NCBI GenBank assembly: GCA_947165255.1
Contig: CAMUZR010000002.1
Span: 124,001-188,000, forward strand
Length of the DNA stretch: 64,000 nucleotides
DNA from: an uncultured Bacteroidales bacterium
GTDB lineage: Bacteria > Bacteroidota > Bacteroidia > Bacteroidales > P3
Direction of reading: 5' to 3'
Shown here in pieces: positions 7,761-15,800 of this stretch; within the stretch, counting starts at the first letter, position 1; every line of letters starts with the position of its first letter. Below the pieces are notes generated by a model, which saw nothing but the letters and a program-made list of their open reading frames with translations, was not told the origin of the DNA and ran no database searches. The position numbers were made by a program, and so were the translations under genes.

Positions 7761-7768
7761 CAAAGATA
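7761..7768 (-). promoter_or_regulatory. -7 box of higBA
   Basis: TATCTTTG on the minus strand, 33 bp before the preferred higB start. It is back to back with the leader RNA B promoter at 7821-7828; HigA binding here could affect both directions. Confidence 0.7.
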
Positions 7769-7820
7769 CGAACTTTTCCTGACATAGGAAAATAAATTTG
7801 GCTGAATGGAAAAAACTTCG

Positions 7821-7828
7821 TATTTTTG
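7821..7828 (+). promoter_or_regulatory. -7 box for leader RNA B
   Basis: TATTTTTG followed by CAACCGA. Expected start of transcription is near 7833-7836, so the whole leader and the gene at 8078 share a transcript. Confidence 0.7.
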
Positions 7829-7833
7829 CAACC

Positions 7834-8021
7834 GATTTCAGAAGGAAATCACGAAGCGTTGTATCTTCGTCTTGCTGTTAGGAATGTGAGAAACTCTTAA
7901 TTGTAATGCAAGATTAGGTATGATGGTTCGCGCGTTTTAGCGTGGGCTGTTTTCCGCCTCTACATTACAAGGGTATTTCTCACAACCTCTAACAGAAGAA
8001 GTGGTACGCGGCACCACGCTT
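7834..8021 (+). ncRNA. Structured leader RNA, copy B
   Basis: Same plan as 1761-1967 with different helices: small hairpin 7834-7839/7845-7850; H1 7851-7856/7865-7870 (ACGAAG/CTTCGT); P1a 7875-7881/7989-7995 (7 bp); internal loop GAA (7882-7884) against ACCT (7985-7988), identical to copy A; P1b 7885-7893/7976-7984 (9 bp); P2 7901-7908/7963-7970 (8 bp); apical hairpin 7929-7933/7940-7944. The core TAGCGTGGGCTGTT (7938-7951), CTACATT (7960-7966) and 3' box CCACGCTT (8014-8021) are also shared. The gene starts 57 nt after the box (54 in copy A). The helix changes are compensated, which supports a conserved RNA. Confidence 0.7.
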
Positions 8022-8077
8022 TAGTTATTTAATTTGCTCGACGGGGTGCAGGAGAGCGGAATTAAAACATCAATAAG

Positions 8078-8722
8078 ATGAAGAACAAATTCAAACTGAA
8101 GGGACTGCTGCTATGCCTTGCAGCATCTGTAATGATGGTGTCATGTACAAAAGACACCGAAACTGATGAAGGACTAGATATTCCAAAAAATATCACCATT
8201 GATGTTGGAGAGGACTATAATTTGAACGTAAACCAAGAATGGACATCAACTAAGGAGTTTGTGGCCAAAGTTGATGGAAGTGGGAAAATATCTGGCAATC
8301 ATGTCGGAGAATGCGACATTCAATGCAATAAAGGCAAATGTCACGTCACCGTTAATCCGAACTACACATTGTATCGTGAACCCTTATGTGAGAAAGGTCT
8401 TACTAAGGATTATGTAATGTCTATGTACGGGACGCCATATAGCGATAATGAGGGGACTGTAATTTATGAAACAGGACAGGATTCTGCGCCCTATGTAATG
8501 TATATGTTCGAGAATGGAATGCTAAAGGACGCTGCAGTTGTTGTCAAAAAGACATATGAAAGCAATTTGAAGAAGCATCTAAACAACAGATATGTGTATA
8601 TCCAATATGATGACGGCTTTTATCAATATGCCAATGCTTACACTTGGGAAGAGGTTACTAAAGTCGTCATGTATGCGTCGTATAATTCGTCATATTATTT
8701 AGTGATGTATATGCCTCAATAA
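8078..8722 (+). CDS. Lipoprotein with a bacterial Ig-like (BIG2-type) segment
   Basis: 214 residues. A lipoprotein signal peptide ends at the lipobox MVSC (Cys23). Residues 35-90 look like a small Ig-like beta domain (ITIDVGEDYNLNV, FVAKVDGSGKISGNHVGECD, CHVTVNPNY). The rest, rich in Tyr, contains MYGTPYSDNEGTVIYETG, reminiscent of SmpA-like small domains, but I do not recognise a family. It would be anchored in the outer membrane or periplasm. The start lies 57 nt after the leader RNA's 3' box. Like the gene at 2019 it is an exported protein of unknown function under the same kind of leader. Confidence 0.75.
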   Translation: MKNKFKLKGLLLCLAASVMMVSCTKDTETDEGLDIPKNITIDVGEDYNLNVNQEWTSTKEFVAKVDGSGKISGNHVGECDIQCNKGKCHVTVNPNYTLYREPLCEKGLTKDYVMSMYGTPYSDNEGTVIYETGQDSAPYVMYMFENGMLKDAAVVVKKTYESNLKKHLNNRYVYIQYDDGFYQYANAYTWEEVTKVVMYASYNSSYYLVMYMPQ

Positions 8723-8799
8723 ACATATTCTCTGACTTGTCAGATGTTCGGTAGATTTGGCTGGGGCGGATTTTCAAATCCGCCTCAGTTGTTACAGGA

Positions 8800-9138
8800 T
8801 TATTGTTGGGTGGCCTGTTTTGCGTGGTAGAAGATATCGAAGCTATGTTGTAGTTTGGCGGGGGCAGTTTGGTATATGTTGTCGCCATAGTAGTAGTCGG
8901 CCATCACCTCATAGAGCCGGCAGAACTCGCCAAGGTCGTGCTTGCCCCGCTGTGCGTCAATAGTGAGCGAAAGCAATTCCAATGCACGGTCGGCGGCGCA
9001 GTGGCATTGTTCCATGTTGCCTTTGCTTTTCCATCTGTTGGCACGCGACACCTCACTGCCAATGTTCAGCATCTGTTCTGCCAATGACATCTCTGCCCAG
9101 CGGCCAGCAGCCAACCCTGTATGCTGATATTGACTCAT
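8800..9138 (-). CDS. Conserved small helical protein
   Basis: 112 residues, all predicted helical. The segments MLNIGSEVSRANRWKSKG and ALELLSLTI, then FCRLYEVMADYYYGDN, match a widespread unnamed family of about 100-110 residues in anaerobes. No signal peptide or membrane segment. Its ATG overlaps the stop of the small gene upstream by 4 bp (9135-9138), so the two are co-translated from the promoter at 9286-9293. The pairing of a tiny protein with a helical partner resembles two-gene modules such as toxin-antitoxin pairs, but nothing in the sequence proves that. Confidence 0.65.
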   Translation of the reverse strand: MSQYQHTGLAAGRWAEMSLAEQMLNIGSEVSRANRWKSKGNMEQCHCAADRALELLSLTIDAQRGKHDLGEFCRLYEVMADYYYGDNIYQTAPAKLQHSFDIFYHAKQATQQ

Positions 9139-9257
9139 CGAATTAAGTTGTTTATAAGGTCAACAATCTGTTTGCGCACAGCGGGATCCTGCACATCGCG
9201 GCTACGGTTGCCCTGATGGGGGCGTATGTTGATAAGCGAATCAAACTGGATTTTCAT
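9135..9257 (-). CDS. Small conserved protein upstream of the helical protein
   Basis: 40 residues, starting at MKIQFDSLINIRPHQGN. A longer in-frame start 24 codons upstream would include the promoter region (TATCTTTG at 9286-9293), so the internal ATG is chosen. The DPAVRKQIVDLINNLIR tail forms an amphipathic helix. Stop and next start overlap by 4 bp. Function unknown. Confidence 0.5.
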   Translation of the reverse strand: MKIQFDSLINIRPHQGNRSRDVQDPAVRKQIVDLINNLIR

Positions 9258-9285
9258 GGCAATATAAATTCTGTTTTTTAATTTG

Positions 9286-9293
9286 CAAAGATA
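9286..9293 (-). promoter_or_regulatory. -7 box of the two-gene small-protein operon
   Basis: TATCTTTG on the minus strand, 29 bp before the ATG at 9257. Its position argues against the longer start for the small gene. Confidence 0.65.
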
Positions 9294-9428
9294 CACACTT
9301 TTTATGACGTGGGCAAATGAATTATTCAATTGGTGGTGTACATGTCTGATGAATCAAGTTTTCACCGCCCTCAATGCCATACACTTAATAAAAAAGGCGT
9401 TTTTTTATCATTTCTTGCAATTATGTCG

Positions 9429-9436
9429 TATCTTTG
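9429..9436 (+). promoter_or_regulatory. -7 box of the gamma carbonic anhydrase gene
   Basis: TATCTTTG with 23 bp to the ATG at 9460. It rules out the upstream in-frame start at 9283, which would lie before the promoter. Confidence 0.7.
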
Positions 9437-9459
9437 CAATTCAAAACAAATTGCAAGAT

Positions 9460-9966
9460 ATGGCATTAATTAAATCATACAAAGGACTTTCGCCTCGGTG
9501 GGGCGAGGGGTGTTATTTTAGCGAGAACGCTACGATTGTAGGCGATGTGACGTTGGGAGACCAGTGTTCGGTGTGGTTCAATGCGGTGGTGCGTGGCGAT
9601 GTGGCTCCTATCACCATCGGCGACAGAACCAATGTGCAGGACGGCGCCTGCATTCATGTGACCCATGAGATTGGCCCCACGCATATAGGCAGTGATGTGA
9701 CCATCGGCCACAACGCTACCGTTCATGCCTGCAATGTCCACGACGATGCCCTCATTGGGATGGGAGCCACGCTGCTTGACAACTGCGAGGTGGGAGAGGG
9801 GGCAATCGTGGCTGCAGGTGCCTTGGTGCTGCAGGGCACAAAGATCCCCCCTTATGAAATATGGGGTGGAGTGCCAGCTAAATTTATTAAGAGCACCCGC
9901 CCTGGACAGGCCGACAATGCCGCTCATTATGTGAAGTATGCGCAGGAGTATTTGAATGAATGTTGA
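9460..9966 (+). CDS. Gamma carbonic anhydrase family protein
   Basis: 168 residues forming a left-handed beta-helix of hexapeptide repeats (TIVGDVTLGD, PTHIGSDVTIGH, EGAIVAAGAL). The three metal-ligand His are in place: H66 (CIHV), H84 (IGHN) and H89 (TVHAC). Family members (YrdA/PaaY/Cam) bind Zn or Fe as trimers and some hydrate CO2; many bacterial homologues have no confirmed activity. Start chosen from the promoter and from MALIKSYKGLSP, the usual N-terminus. Single-gene unit ended by the hairpin at 10066-10098. Confidence 0.9.
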   Translation: MALIKSYKGLSPRWGEGCYFSENATIVGDVTLGDQCSVWFNAVVRGDVAPITIGDRTNVQDGACIHVTHEIGPTHIGSDVTIGHNATVHACNVHDDALIGMGATLLDNCEVGEGAIVAAGALVLQGTKIPPYEIWGGVPAKFIKSTRPGQADNAAHYVKYAQEYLNEC

Positions 9967-10065
9967 TTCGGCTGGTTATTAGTGCCAATGATAGTCACTC
10001 CTGCCTGCAATGGCAGTATGTCGGATTAAGCTACTACGTTTTGTCAGGTGTTCTGACAGAATAAT

Positions 10066-10098
10066 AAAAGGCTTGCTGAGGTTGCAGCAAGCCTTTTT
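10066..10098. terminator. Bidirectional terminator between carbonic anhydrase and gcvT
   Basis: AAAGGCTTGCTG pairs with CAGCAAGCCTTT around a 6-nt loop, with T-runs on both strands. It lies between the convergent genes ending at 9966 and 10155. Confidence 0.8.
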
Positions 10099-10154
10099 GA
10101 GATTGCTAAGATGTCACACCGCTCGTTTTCTATGCGGTGTTCATGCTTTATTCA

Positions 10155-11261
10155 TTAACCCTCGTAGAAAGGCATCTTGACGGTGACGGCTTTGAGGAGT
10201 TTGTTGCGGATCTTGATGTAGATTTCGGTGCCGGACTTGGCAAATTCGGCCTTGATAAGGGCGGTGCCGATGTTTTTGCCGGTGCTGGGGCTGGGGGAGC
10301 CGCTGCGCACTTCGCCAATCTTGTTGCCTTCGGCGTCGCAGACCTCGTAGCCGTTGCGGGCGATACCGCGGTCGATCATTTCAAAGCCGGCCACTTTGCG
10401 CTTGAATCCGGCGGCTTTCTGGGCGAGGAGAAGTTCCTTGTTGATGAAGTTGTTGTTCTCGGCTTTCAGCTTGACGATGAAGGCCAGAGGAGCCTCAAGG
10501 GGACTGATGGTGTCATCCATCTCGTGGCCATAGAGGGCGAAGCCTTTCTCCAGACGGAGGGTGTCGCGGCAACCGAGACCGGCGGGCATGATGCCGAATT
10601 CCTTACCGGCTTCGAACACTTTGTTCCACACGTCAATGGCGTGGGCCTTGGGGATGTAGATTTCGCATCCGCCTGCTCCAGTGTAACCAGTGGTGGAGAA
10701 GATGATGTCCTTTACACCCGCAAATTCGATAATCTGGAAAGTGTAGTATTCCATATCGACGACGTTGGCAGATGTGAGTTTCTGCATAGCCTTGAGGGCG
10801 TTGGGGCCTTGGACGGCGAGCTGAGCCCACTCCTCGCTCTCGTTGACGAAGTCTTTACCCAGTTCCATGCCCATTTTGTCGGCAATCTGGCTCATCCAAG
10901 CCCAGTCTTTGTCGATGTTGGCAGCGTTGGGCACCATGAAATATTCGTCGTCGTGGACGCGGTAGACCAGCATGTCGTCGACTACGCCGCCCTGACCGTT
11001 GGGGAGGCAGGTGTACTGGACTTTGCCGTCGTAGAGGTCTTCGATGTTATTGGTGGTAACATACTGCATGAAGTGTTTGGCGATGGGGCCTTTTGCGCGG
11101 AATTCGCCCATGTGGCTGACGTCGAAGACACCTACGTTGTTGCGGACATTGTTGTGTTCTTCAACGAGGCCGGTGTACTGTATGGGCATGTTGTAGCCTG
11201 CAAATTCGGCCATCTTGGCTCCAAGCGAAATGTGGAGGTCGGTATACGGAGTGGTTTTCAT
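10155..11261 (-). CDS. gcvT: Aminomethyltransferase, glycine cleavage T protein
   Basis: 368 residues, typical for GcvT. N-terminal folate-binding fold with EFAGYNMPIQYTG and VGVFDVSHMGEFRAKG, catalytic-region TCLPNGQGGVVDDMLVYR, GYTGAGGCEIY, and DTLRLEKGFALYGHEMDD. It transfers the aminomethyl group from H protein to tetrahydrofolate, giving methylene-THF and ammonia. No gcvH or gcvP is adjacent, as is common in Bacteroidales. Promoter at 11320-11327; no glycine riboswitch is visible in the short leader. Confidence 0.96.
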   Translation of the reverse strand: MKTTPYTDLHISLGAKMAEFAGYNMPIQYTGLVEEHNNVRNNVGVFDVSHMGEFRAKGPIAKHFMQYVTTNNIEDLYDGKVQYTCLPNGQGGVVDDMLVYRVHDDEYFMVPNAANIDKDWAWMSQIADKMGMELGKDFVNESEEWAQLAVQGPNALKAMQKLTSANVVDMEYYTFQIIEFAGVKDIIFSTTGYTGAGGCEIYIPKAHAIDVWNKVFEAGKEFGIMPAGLGCRDTLRLEKGFALYGHEMDDTISPLEAPLAFIVKLKAENNNFINKELLLAQKAAGFKRKVAGFEMIDRGIARNGYEVCDAEGNKIGEVRSGSPSPSTGKNIGTALIKAEFAKSGTEIYIKIRNKLLKAVTVKMPFYEG

Positions 11262-11319
11262 TATGTAAATATTTTATTATTAATTAATTAATTTTTAACT
11301 TGTGAGAAAAATAATTTTA

Positions 11320-11327
11320 CAAATATA
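11320..11327 (-). promoter_or_regulatory. -7 box of gcvT
   Basis: TATATTTG on the minus strand, 59 bp before the gcvT start, in a strongly AT-rich intergenic region (11262-11539) that holds nothing else I can support. Confidence 0.6.
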
Positions 11328-11539
11328 CATTTTTTTTTGAGATAATTAATATTTTGATTCAAAATATAGTAGCTTTCGACAGAAAAAGGGAAGAGGGGGA
11401 AGAGCATCGGATTAGAGATGTTATACCCCCTCGTATGGGTTAAGTGCATTTTATTGTCGGGTCAGTTTGTCTTTTTTGTGTTCTAAATATTGTTCTTTGT
11501 ACAAACTGCTTACGGTATAGAATGACTGAAAGTTGTTGT

Positions 11540-14398
11540 TTAAAGGCCGCTGACGAGTAGCTTGGTGGGCTTATTGTTGCCAACACGGAGGAGATAGATG
11601 CCAGAAGAGGGAAGCGGGAAGGTGACGGGGTTGGAGTGATGTGCATCGGCGCTGCCGACAAGGCGTCCCATGACGTCGAAAACCCAAATGGGTTGCTGTT
11701 CGGCTCCGCTGACTGAAATGCTGAGCTGTTTGGTCATAACGACATATCCGCCCTGCTCGACGTTGTCGATAGATACGGGCGAGTGGAAGTAGGCGATGAG
11801 AAGTGTGTCGGAGGAGAGAAAGATTTGACGGGGATTGTCGGTGTTGTTGTCGTTCCAGCGGACAAAGGTGTTTCCATATTTGGGATAGGCGTGGATAGTG
11901 ATAGTTTGGTTGGCGTTGTATAGGCCTTCGCCACTGACGGTGCCAAGGGCATTGTTGTCGGAAATGATGCAAGCATAGACATAGTTGGCGTTGTTGGGAC
12001 AACCGGTGAATTTCATGTTGAGGCGGTAGGCAAAGCATGATTTGCCGCCAACGATGCTGTCTTGTTCGGGTCCTGGGTTGGCGTTATTGTCGTAGTAGAT
12101 GGAGGACATATAGGTACTTGTGGGGTGGGTGTAGAATTTATTCCCCAAACGGCTGGGAATGCCGGAGTTGTCGTCGATGGCAATGACGAGGTTGTCGGTA
12201 CCGTTGTAGCGGAAAGAATTGTCAAGTACGATTTCATTCCAACCGAGGGTAAAATGGAGTGTGCCGGTATAGACAGGCGTGAGCTGGCTGGAGGGAACGG
12301 CTCTGAGTGTGTCGTTGAAGGCAGCTATTGTGGTATTGCCTAGGTAGATGGTGCAGTTCGTTTTTTCGAGGTCGGTTTTGTATGAGTAGTGGAAACTGAT
12401 GGTGCTGATATCTTTTTCGCCACGTAGTTCGTCGGCGGTGTAGAGCATTTGGCAGTAGTTGTAGTTTTGGTTGTAGGTAAAAGGCAGATTGCAGCTTGTT
12501 TCAATAGTGTACCACCCGACGGTGTCGGTTTGGGGATTATTGCAGAGTTCGGTATGGAAGGTTGAGAGGGTGGGCAAGCTGCTGCTGTCGGCAAAATTGG
12601 CAGTGTCGATGGCATCGAAAAGTGCCCTAACGGTCCATTCGTATTGGGTGTTGGGTTCGAGGTTGACAAGTGTGAAATGGGGTATGGGGACAATCTTGGT
12701 GATATATTCTTGGTCGCTTCCCTGTGGTCGGTAGTAGACCCGATAGGCTTGGCCGTTGCCTAGCCATGAGAGGGTGGCGCTACGTGAGGTGATACGCTCT
12801 TCGGTGAGGTTGGCAGGAGTGGTGCGGTTGGTGTAGCGGAAATGGCAAGTGCTGCCAGGCGTTGATATGTTGGAGATGCAAAAAGACATGTCGCGCGTAC
12901 CATCGGAGAGATAGGGGAAGGGGTTTGTGGAAGGGGAGAATTCAGTCCGGTTGCGAGAAGGAGTGAAATAGGCTTCGGGAAGAGTGCCATTCTCTTCGTC
13001 GGAGGAGGAGTTGGGACGGAAAATCCATACCTCGTTGAAGTTTTCGGCACCGTCATATTCGGCATTGCCGTCAAAACGGGTGTCGACACGATAGATGAGG
13101 AGGCCTTTGCCAGGGAGGGTGGTTTCGAAGATTTCAGTATTGTCGCGATATTCGACTACGTAGTACTGGTCGGGATGGGAACTGGGGAACTTGAGCGCCA
13201 TGGTGCCTGGGACGGAGTCGCCTACGGAATGGAGCGTGTAGACACCGGGTGTGGTAATAGTAGGAATGCTGTCGAGCCAATTGCCATATTTATATTTTAT
13301 CCATGCGAGGGAGTGTTGAGGAGGCTTGGAGTTGGTGGCCATAAGGTCCCACGAACCGACTGGGGTGCCACTGTTGTCGGAGGTGTTGTAGTGGTAAAGG
13401 TCGGGGGCACTGAGAGAGTGGAACATTTCGTGGCAGAAGGTACTGGAGCCAAAATAGTCGCTACCAGCTCCTTCGAGTGCGAAGTTGAAAGTGTTGACGC
13501 GTTTATCGTTGATATAGACTTCGTGGCTGTAGAGGTTCCATTTGTGTGGCCAGAGGAGGTCGCTCCATCCAGTGTAGGAGCCTTTTACGACGAAATTAAC
13601 GTTGTCGATATTGCCATCGTTGTCGCAGTCGAGGTTGTAGGACGAGGGAACAGGGGAGGAGTCGTTGATCCAGTTGACAGCGCTGACGAGAAGGTCGAAC
13701 TCGCGTTGGGTGCGGTCGTCGTAGTTTGTGTAGCCTATGGGGTTGTTTTCGGTGTAGGGCATGTAGTAGGCTCTTGGATGATCGGACTGGAAGGAGAGGA
13801 TGGTATTGCCCTCAGGGGTGGGTGCGTAGTAGGTTCGGATGAATAATTTGTTGTAGGAGGCACGTTTGAAGTAGTTATATACCGAACTGGAAGTAATTCT
13901 TGAGGAGTCGCTAAACATTTGTTCGACAGATGCTAGAGAACGTGTATAGACAGTGTCGTCGGCAAAGCGTATGAAAATTACTAGGTTGCAGAAGTCGCCG
14001 TGGTTGCGGCCGCTTGTTTTAGGCAATGTAGAGCGGTATTGTTCAGGTATGTCCCAAAGTCGTCGCCGCTGTTGATAGGCCTTTTCGGAGATACTGATGC
14101 CGGGAATGAGTCCTATCTGGCTTGGATTGATTGAGTTTACAGGGTATTCTGTGGGTACGACGTCGCCTCCTTTTGTGGCCATGGCGTATACCCAGTAGCC
14201 AGCCTGATTTTGCACTATGGTGTAGTTGTCGGCATCATGGTAACGGTGGTAGAATTCGTCGCCGGTTACGAAAAAATGAACTGTGTCGCCGTTAGGCTGG
14301 ATCTGATTGACCGGCATACGTTCGACATAGACGGCAGATGCGCTGTTGGCACATAGCAGCAGTCCGATGAATAAAATGGTCTGAAAAAGATGTTTCAT
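11540..14398 (-). CDS. M6 family metalloprotease with T9SS sorting domain
   Basis: 952 residues. Signal peptide, then an M6 (immune inhibitor A-like) peptidase domain with the zinc site HEMFH at 323-327 and the following DLYHY. After it come a fibronectin type III-like module (about 535-610), a beta-rich domain, a short InlB-type repeat (GNTFVRWNDNNTDNPRQ), and a C-terminal type A T9SS sorting domain (VFDVMGRLV, GIYLLRVGN). The enzyme should be exported by the Sec system and then across the outer membrane by T9SS. It is last in a leftward cluster, 19 bp after the MATE gene. Likely nutrient acquisition or host-protein degradation. Confidence 0.9.
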   Translation of the reverse strand: MKHLFQTILFIGLLLCANSASAVYVERMPVNQIQPNGDTVHFFVTGDEFYHRYHDADNYTIVQNQAGYWVYAMATKGGDVVPTEYPVNSINPSQIGLIPGISISEKAYQQRRRLWDIPEQYRSTLPKTSGRNHGDFCNLVIFIRFADDTVYTRSLASVEQMFSDSSRITSSSVYNYFKRASYNKLFIRTYYAPTPEGNTILSFQSDHPRAYYMPYTENNPIGYTNYDDRTQREFDLLVSAVNWINDSSPVPSSYNLDCDNDGNIDNVNFVVKGSYTGWSDLLWPHKWNLYSHEVYINDKRVNTFNFALEGAGSDYFGSSTFCHEMFHSLSAPDLYHYNTSDNSGTPVGSWDLMATNSKPPQHSLAWIKYKYGNWLDSIPTITTPGVYTLHSVGDSVPGTMALKFPSSHPDQYYVVEYRDNTEIFETTLPGKGLLIYRVDTRFDGNAEYDGAENFNEVWIFRPNSSSDEENGTLPEAYFTPSRNRTEFSPSTNPFPYLSDGTRDMSFCISNISTPGSTCHFRYTNRTTPANLTEERITSRSATLSWLGNGQAYRVYYRPQGSDQEYITKIVPIPHFTLVNLEPNTQYEWTVRALFDAIDTANFADSSSLPTLSTFHTELCNNPQTDTVGWYTIETSCNLPFTYNQNYNYCQMLYTADELRGEKDISTISFHYSYKTDLEKTNCTIYLGNTTIAAFNDTLRAVPSSQLTPVYTGTLHFTLGWNEIVLDNSFRYNGTDNLVIAIDDNSGIPSRLGNKFYTHPTSTYMSSIYYDNNANPGPEQDSIVGGKSCFAYRLNMKFTGCPNNANYVYACIISDNNALGTVSGEGLYNANQTITIHAYPKYGNTFVRWNDNNTDNPRQIFLSSDTLLIAYFHSPVSIDNVEQGGYVVMTKQLSISVSGAEQQPIWVFDVMGRLVGSADAHHSNPVTFPLPSSGIYLLRVGNNKPTKLLVSGL

Positions 14399-14417
14399 TT
14401 ATATTTTTTAAAGATTA

Positions 14418-15794
14418 TTAATATGCAAGGATATATACAGATTTTTTGAGTGAAACCGCCTGAAGAATGCCGCGGAGGGCTAGGTAGACCATGAAGGCGG
14501 TCCAAAGGATATTGTTCCAGACATAGGTGTAGTCTGGCCTGGATGGGGTCAGGAAAAGATACTTCCCGATGAAGTAAATGGCAAAAAAGGAAGCCGATGC
14601 GATGAACATGCAGTTGCGCATGGTCTTGGTAGCAGTGGCCCCCACGAAAATGCCGTCGAAGAGAAACGCCGAGAAACCGCAGACGGGAATGACGAGAGTC
14701 CAAAACATGTAGTCTTTTGCACCTTCGATAACGTCGGGTTTGTCGGTAAATAGACGCAGAAACCCTTCGCCCCCAACGGCGTAGATGGCGGTAAAGAGAA
14801 TGGTGAGGCCCAATCCCCATGCCAGAAGAAGCCGAACCGAGAGTCGAAGTGATTTGGGATCTTTTGCACCAATGTAGCGACCAACCAGCGATTCGCCTGC
14901 GTAAGCAAAGCCGTCCATCATGTAGCTAAAGAGGGTGAAGAACTGCATGAGCACGGCGTCGATAGCTAACACTTGAGGACTGATACGTCCGCTTGCAGCT
15001 GTGATGAAGGTGAAGACTGCAGCCAGGCAGACTGTACGAAGAAAGATGTCGCCGTTGACTTTGAAAAAACGGCGCATCTCATTCCAGTGGAGCGCGTCTC
15101 TGAATATCTGCAATACCTTCTCCCGAAATGAGAGCCCCTGCTTTTGAATATAATGAGAGAAAAGATGACCGTATTTCTTAATTAAGAAAAAAAGACCTAC
15201 GGCCAGACCGCTGTATTGGGCTATGACGGTGCCAAGAGCCACCCCTCGAATGTCCCAGTGGAGAACCAACACGAAAAGCAGGCTGCATCCAATGTTGACC
15301 AAATTGAGGAAGATGGCAATCCACATGGGCAGTTTGGAATTTTGCATGCCGATAAACCAACCTTTCACAGCATAGAGTCCCAATGTGGCTGGGGCTGCCC
15401 ATATCCTTACAAAAAAGTAGGATAGGGCAAGCTGCAAAATGCGAGGTTCGCTGTCGACGCGGAAGATTATTTCTGAGAGACTGGCGATGGGCCATTGCAG
15501 CAAAATAAGCAGGAAGGCGATGAAAACTGCTAGGGTGATGGCACGGACAAAGATGCGCACAGCCTCACGCATGTCTTGGGCACCGAAGGCCTGCGCGGTG
15601 AAGCCACTGGTGCCCATGCGGAGAAACCCGAAATTCCAGTATATCAAGTTGAATATTTGCGTACCGATAGCAATGGCACCCAAGTGCGCAGTACTGAGAT
15701 GTCCTACGATAGCCATATCAACCATGCCCAATAAGGGCACGGTGATATTGGTTATAATGTTGGGAATAGCCAGCCCAAGGATGCGTTTGTTCAT
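14418..15794 (-). CDS. MATE family multidrug/Na+ antiporter (DinF-like)
   Basis: 458 residues with about 12 membrane segments in two MatE halves. The start ILGLAIPNIITNITVPLLGM and VDMAIVGHLS, and the later FMDKP-type loop and LRMGTSGFTAQAFGA, are typical of the DinF branch. It exports cationic drugs or metabolites using Na+ or H+. It begins 6 bp after the stop of the Omp28 gene and is followed closely by the M6 protease gene, so it is probably co-transcribed with both. The substrate cannot be told from sequence. Confidence 0.9.
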   Translation of the reverse strand: MNKRILGLAIPNIITNITVPLLGMVDMAIVGHLSTAHLGAIAIGTQIFNLIYWNFGFLRMGTSGFTAQAFGAQDMREAVRIFVRAITLAVFIAFLLILLQWPIASLSEIIFRVDSEPRILQLALSYFFVRIWAAPATLGLYAVKGWFIGMQNSKLPMWIAIFLNLVNIGCSLLFVLVLHWDIRGVALGTVIAQYSGLAVGLFFLIKKYGHLFSHYIQKQGLSFREKVLQIFRDALHWNEMRRFFKVNGDIFLRTVCLAAVFTFITAASGRISPQVLAIDAVLMQFFTLFSYMMDGFAYAGESLVGRYIGAKDPKSLRLSVRLLLAWGLGLTILFTAIYAVGGEGFLRLFTDKPDVIEGAKDYMFWTLVIPVCGFSAFLFDGIFVGATATKTMRNCMFIASASFFAIYFIGKYLFLTPSRPDYTYVWNNILWTAFMVYLALRGILQAVSLKKSVYILAY

Positions 15795-15800
15795 CTTGAG

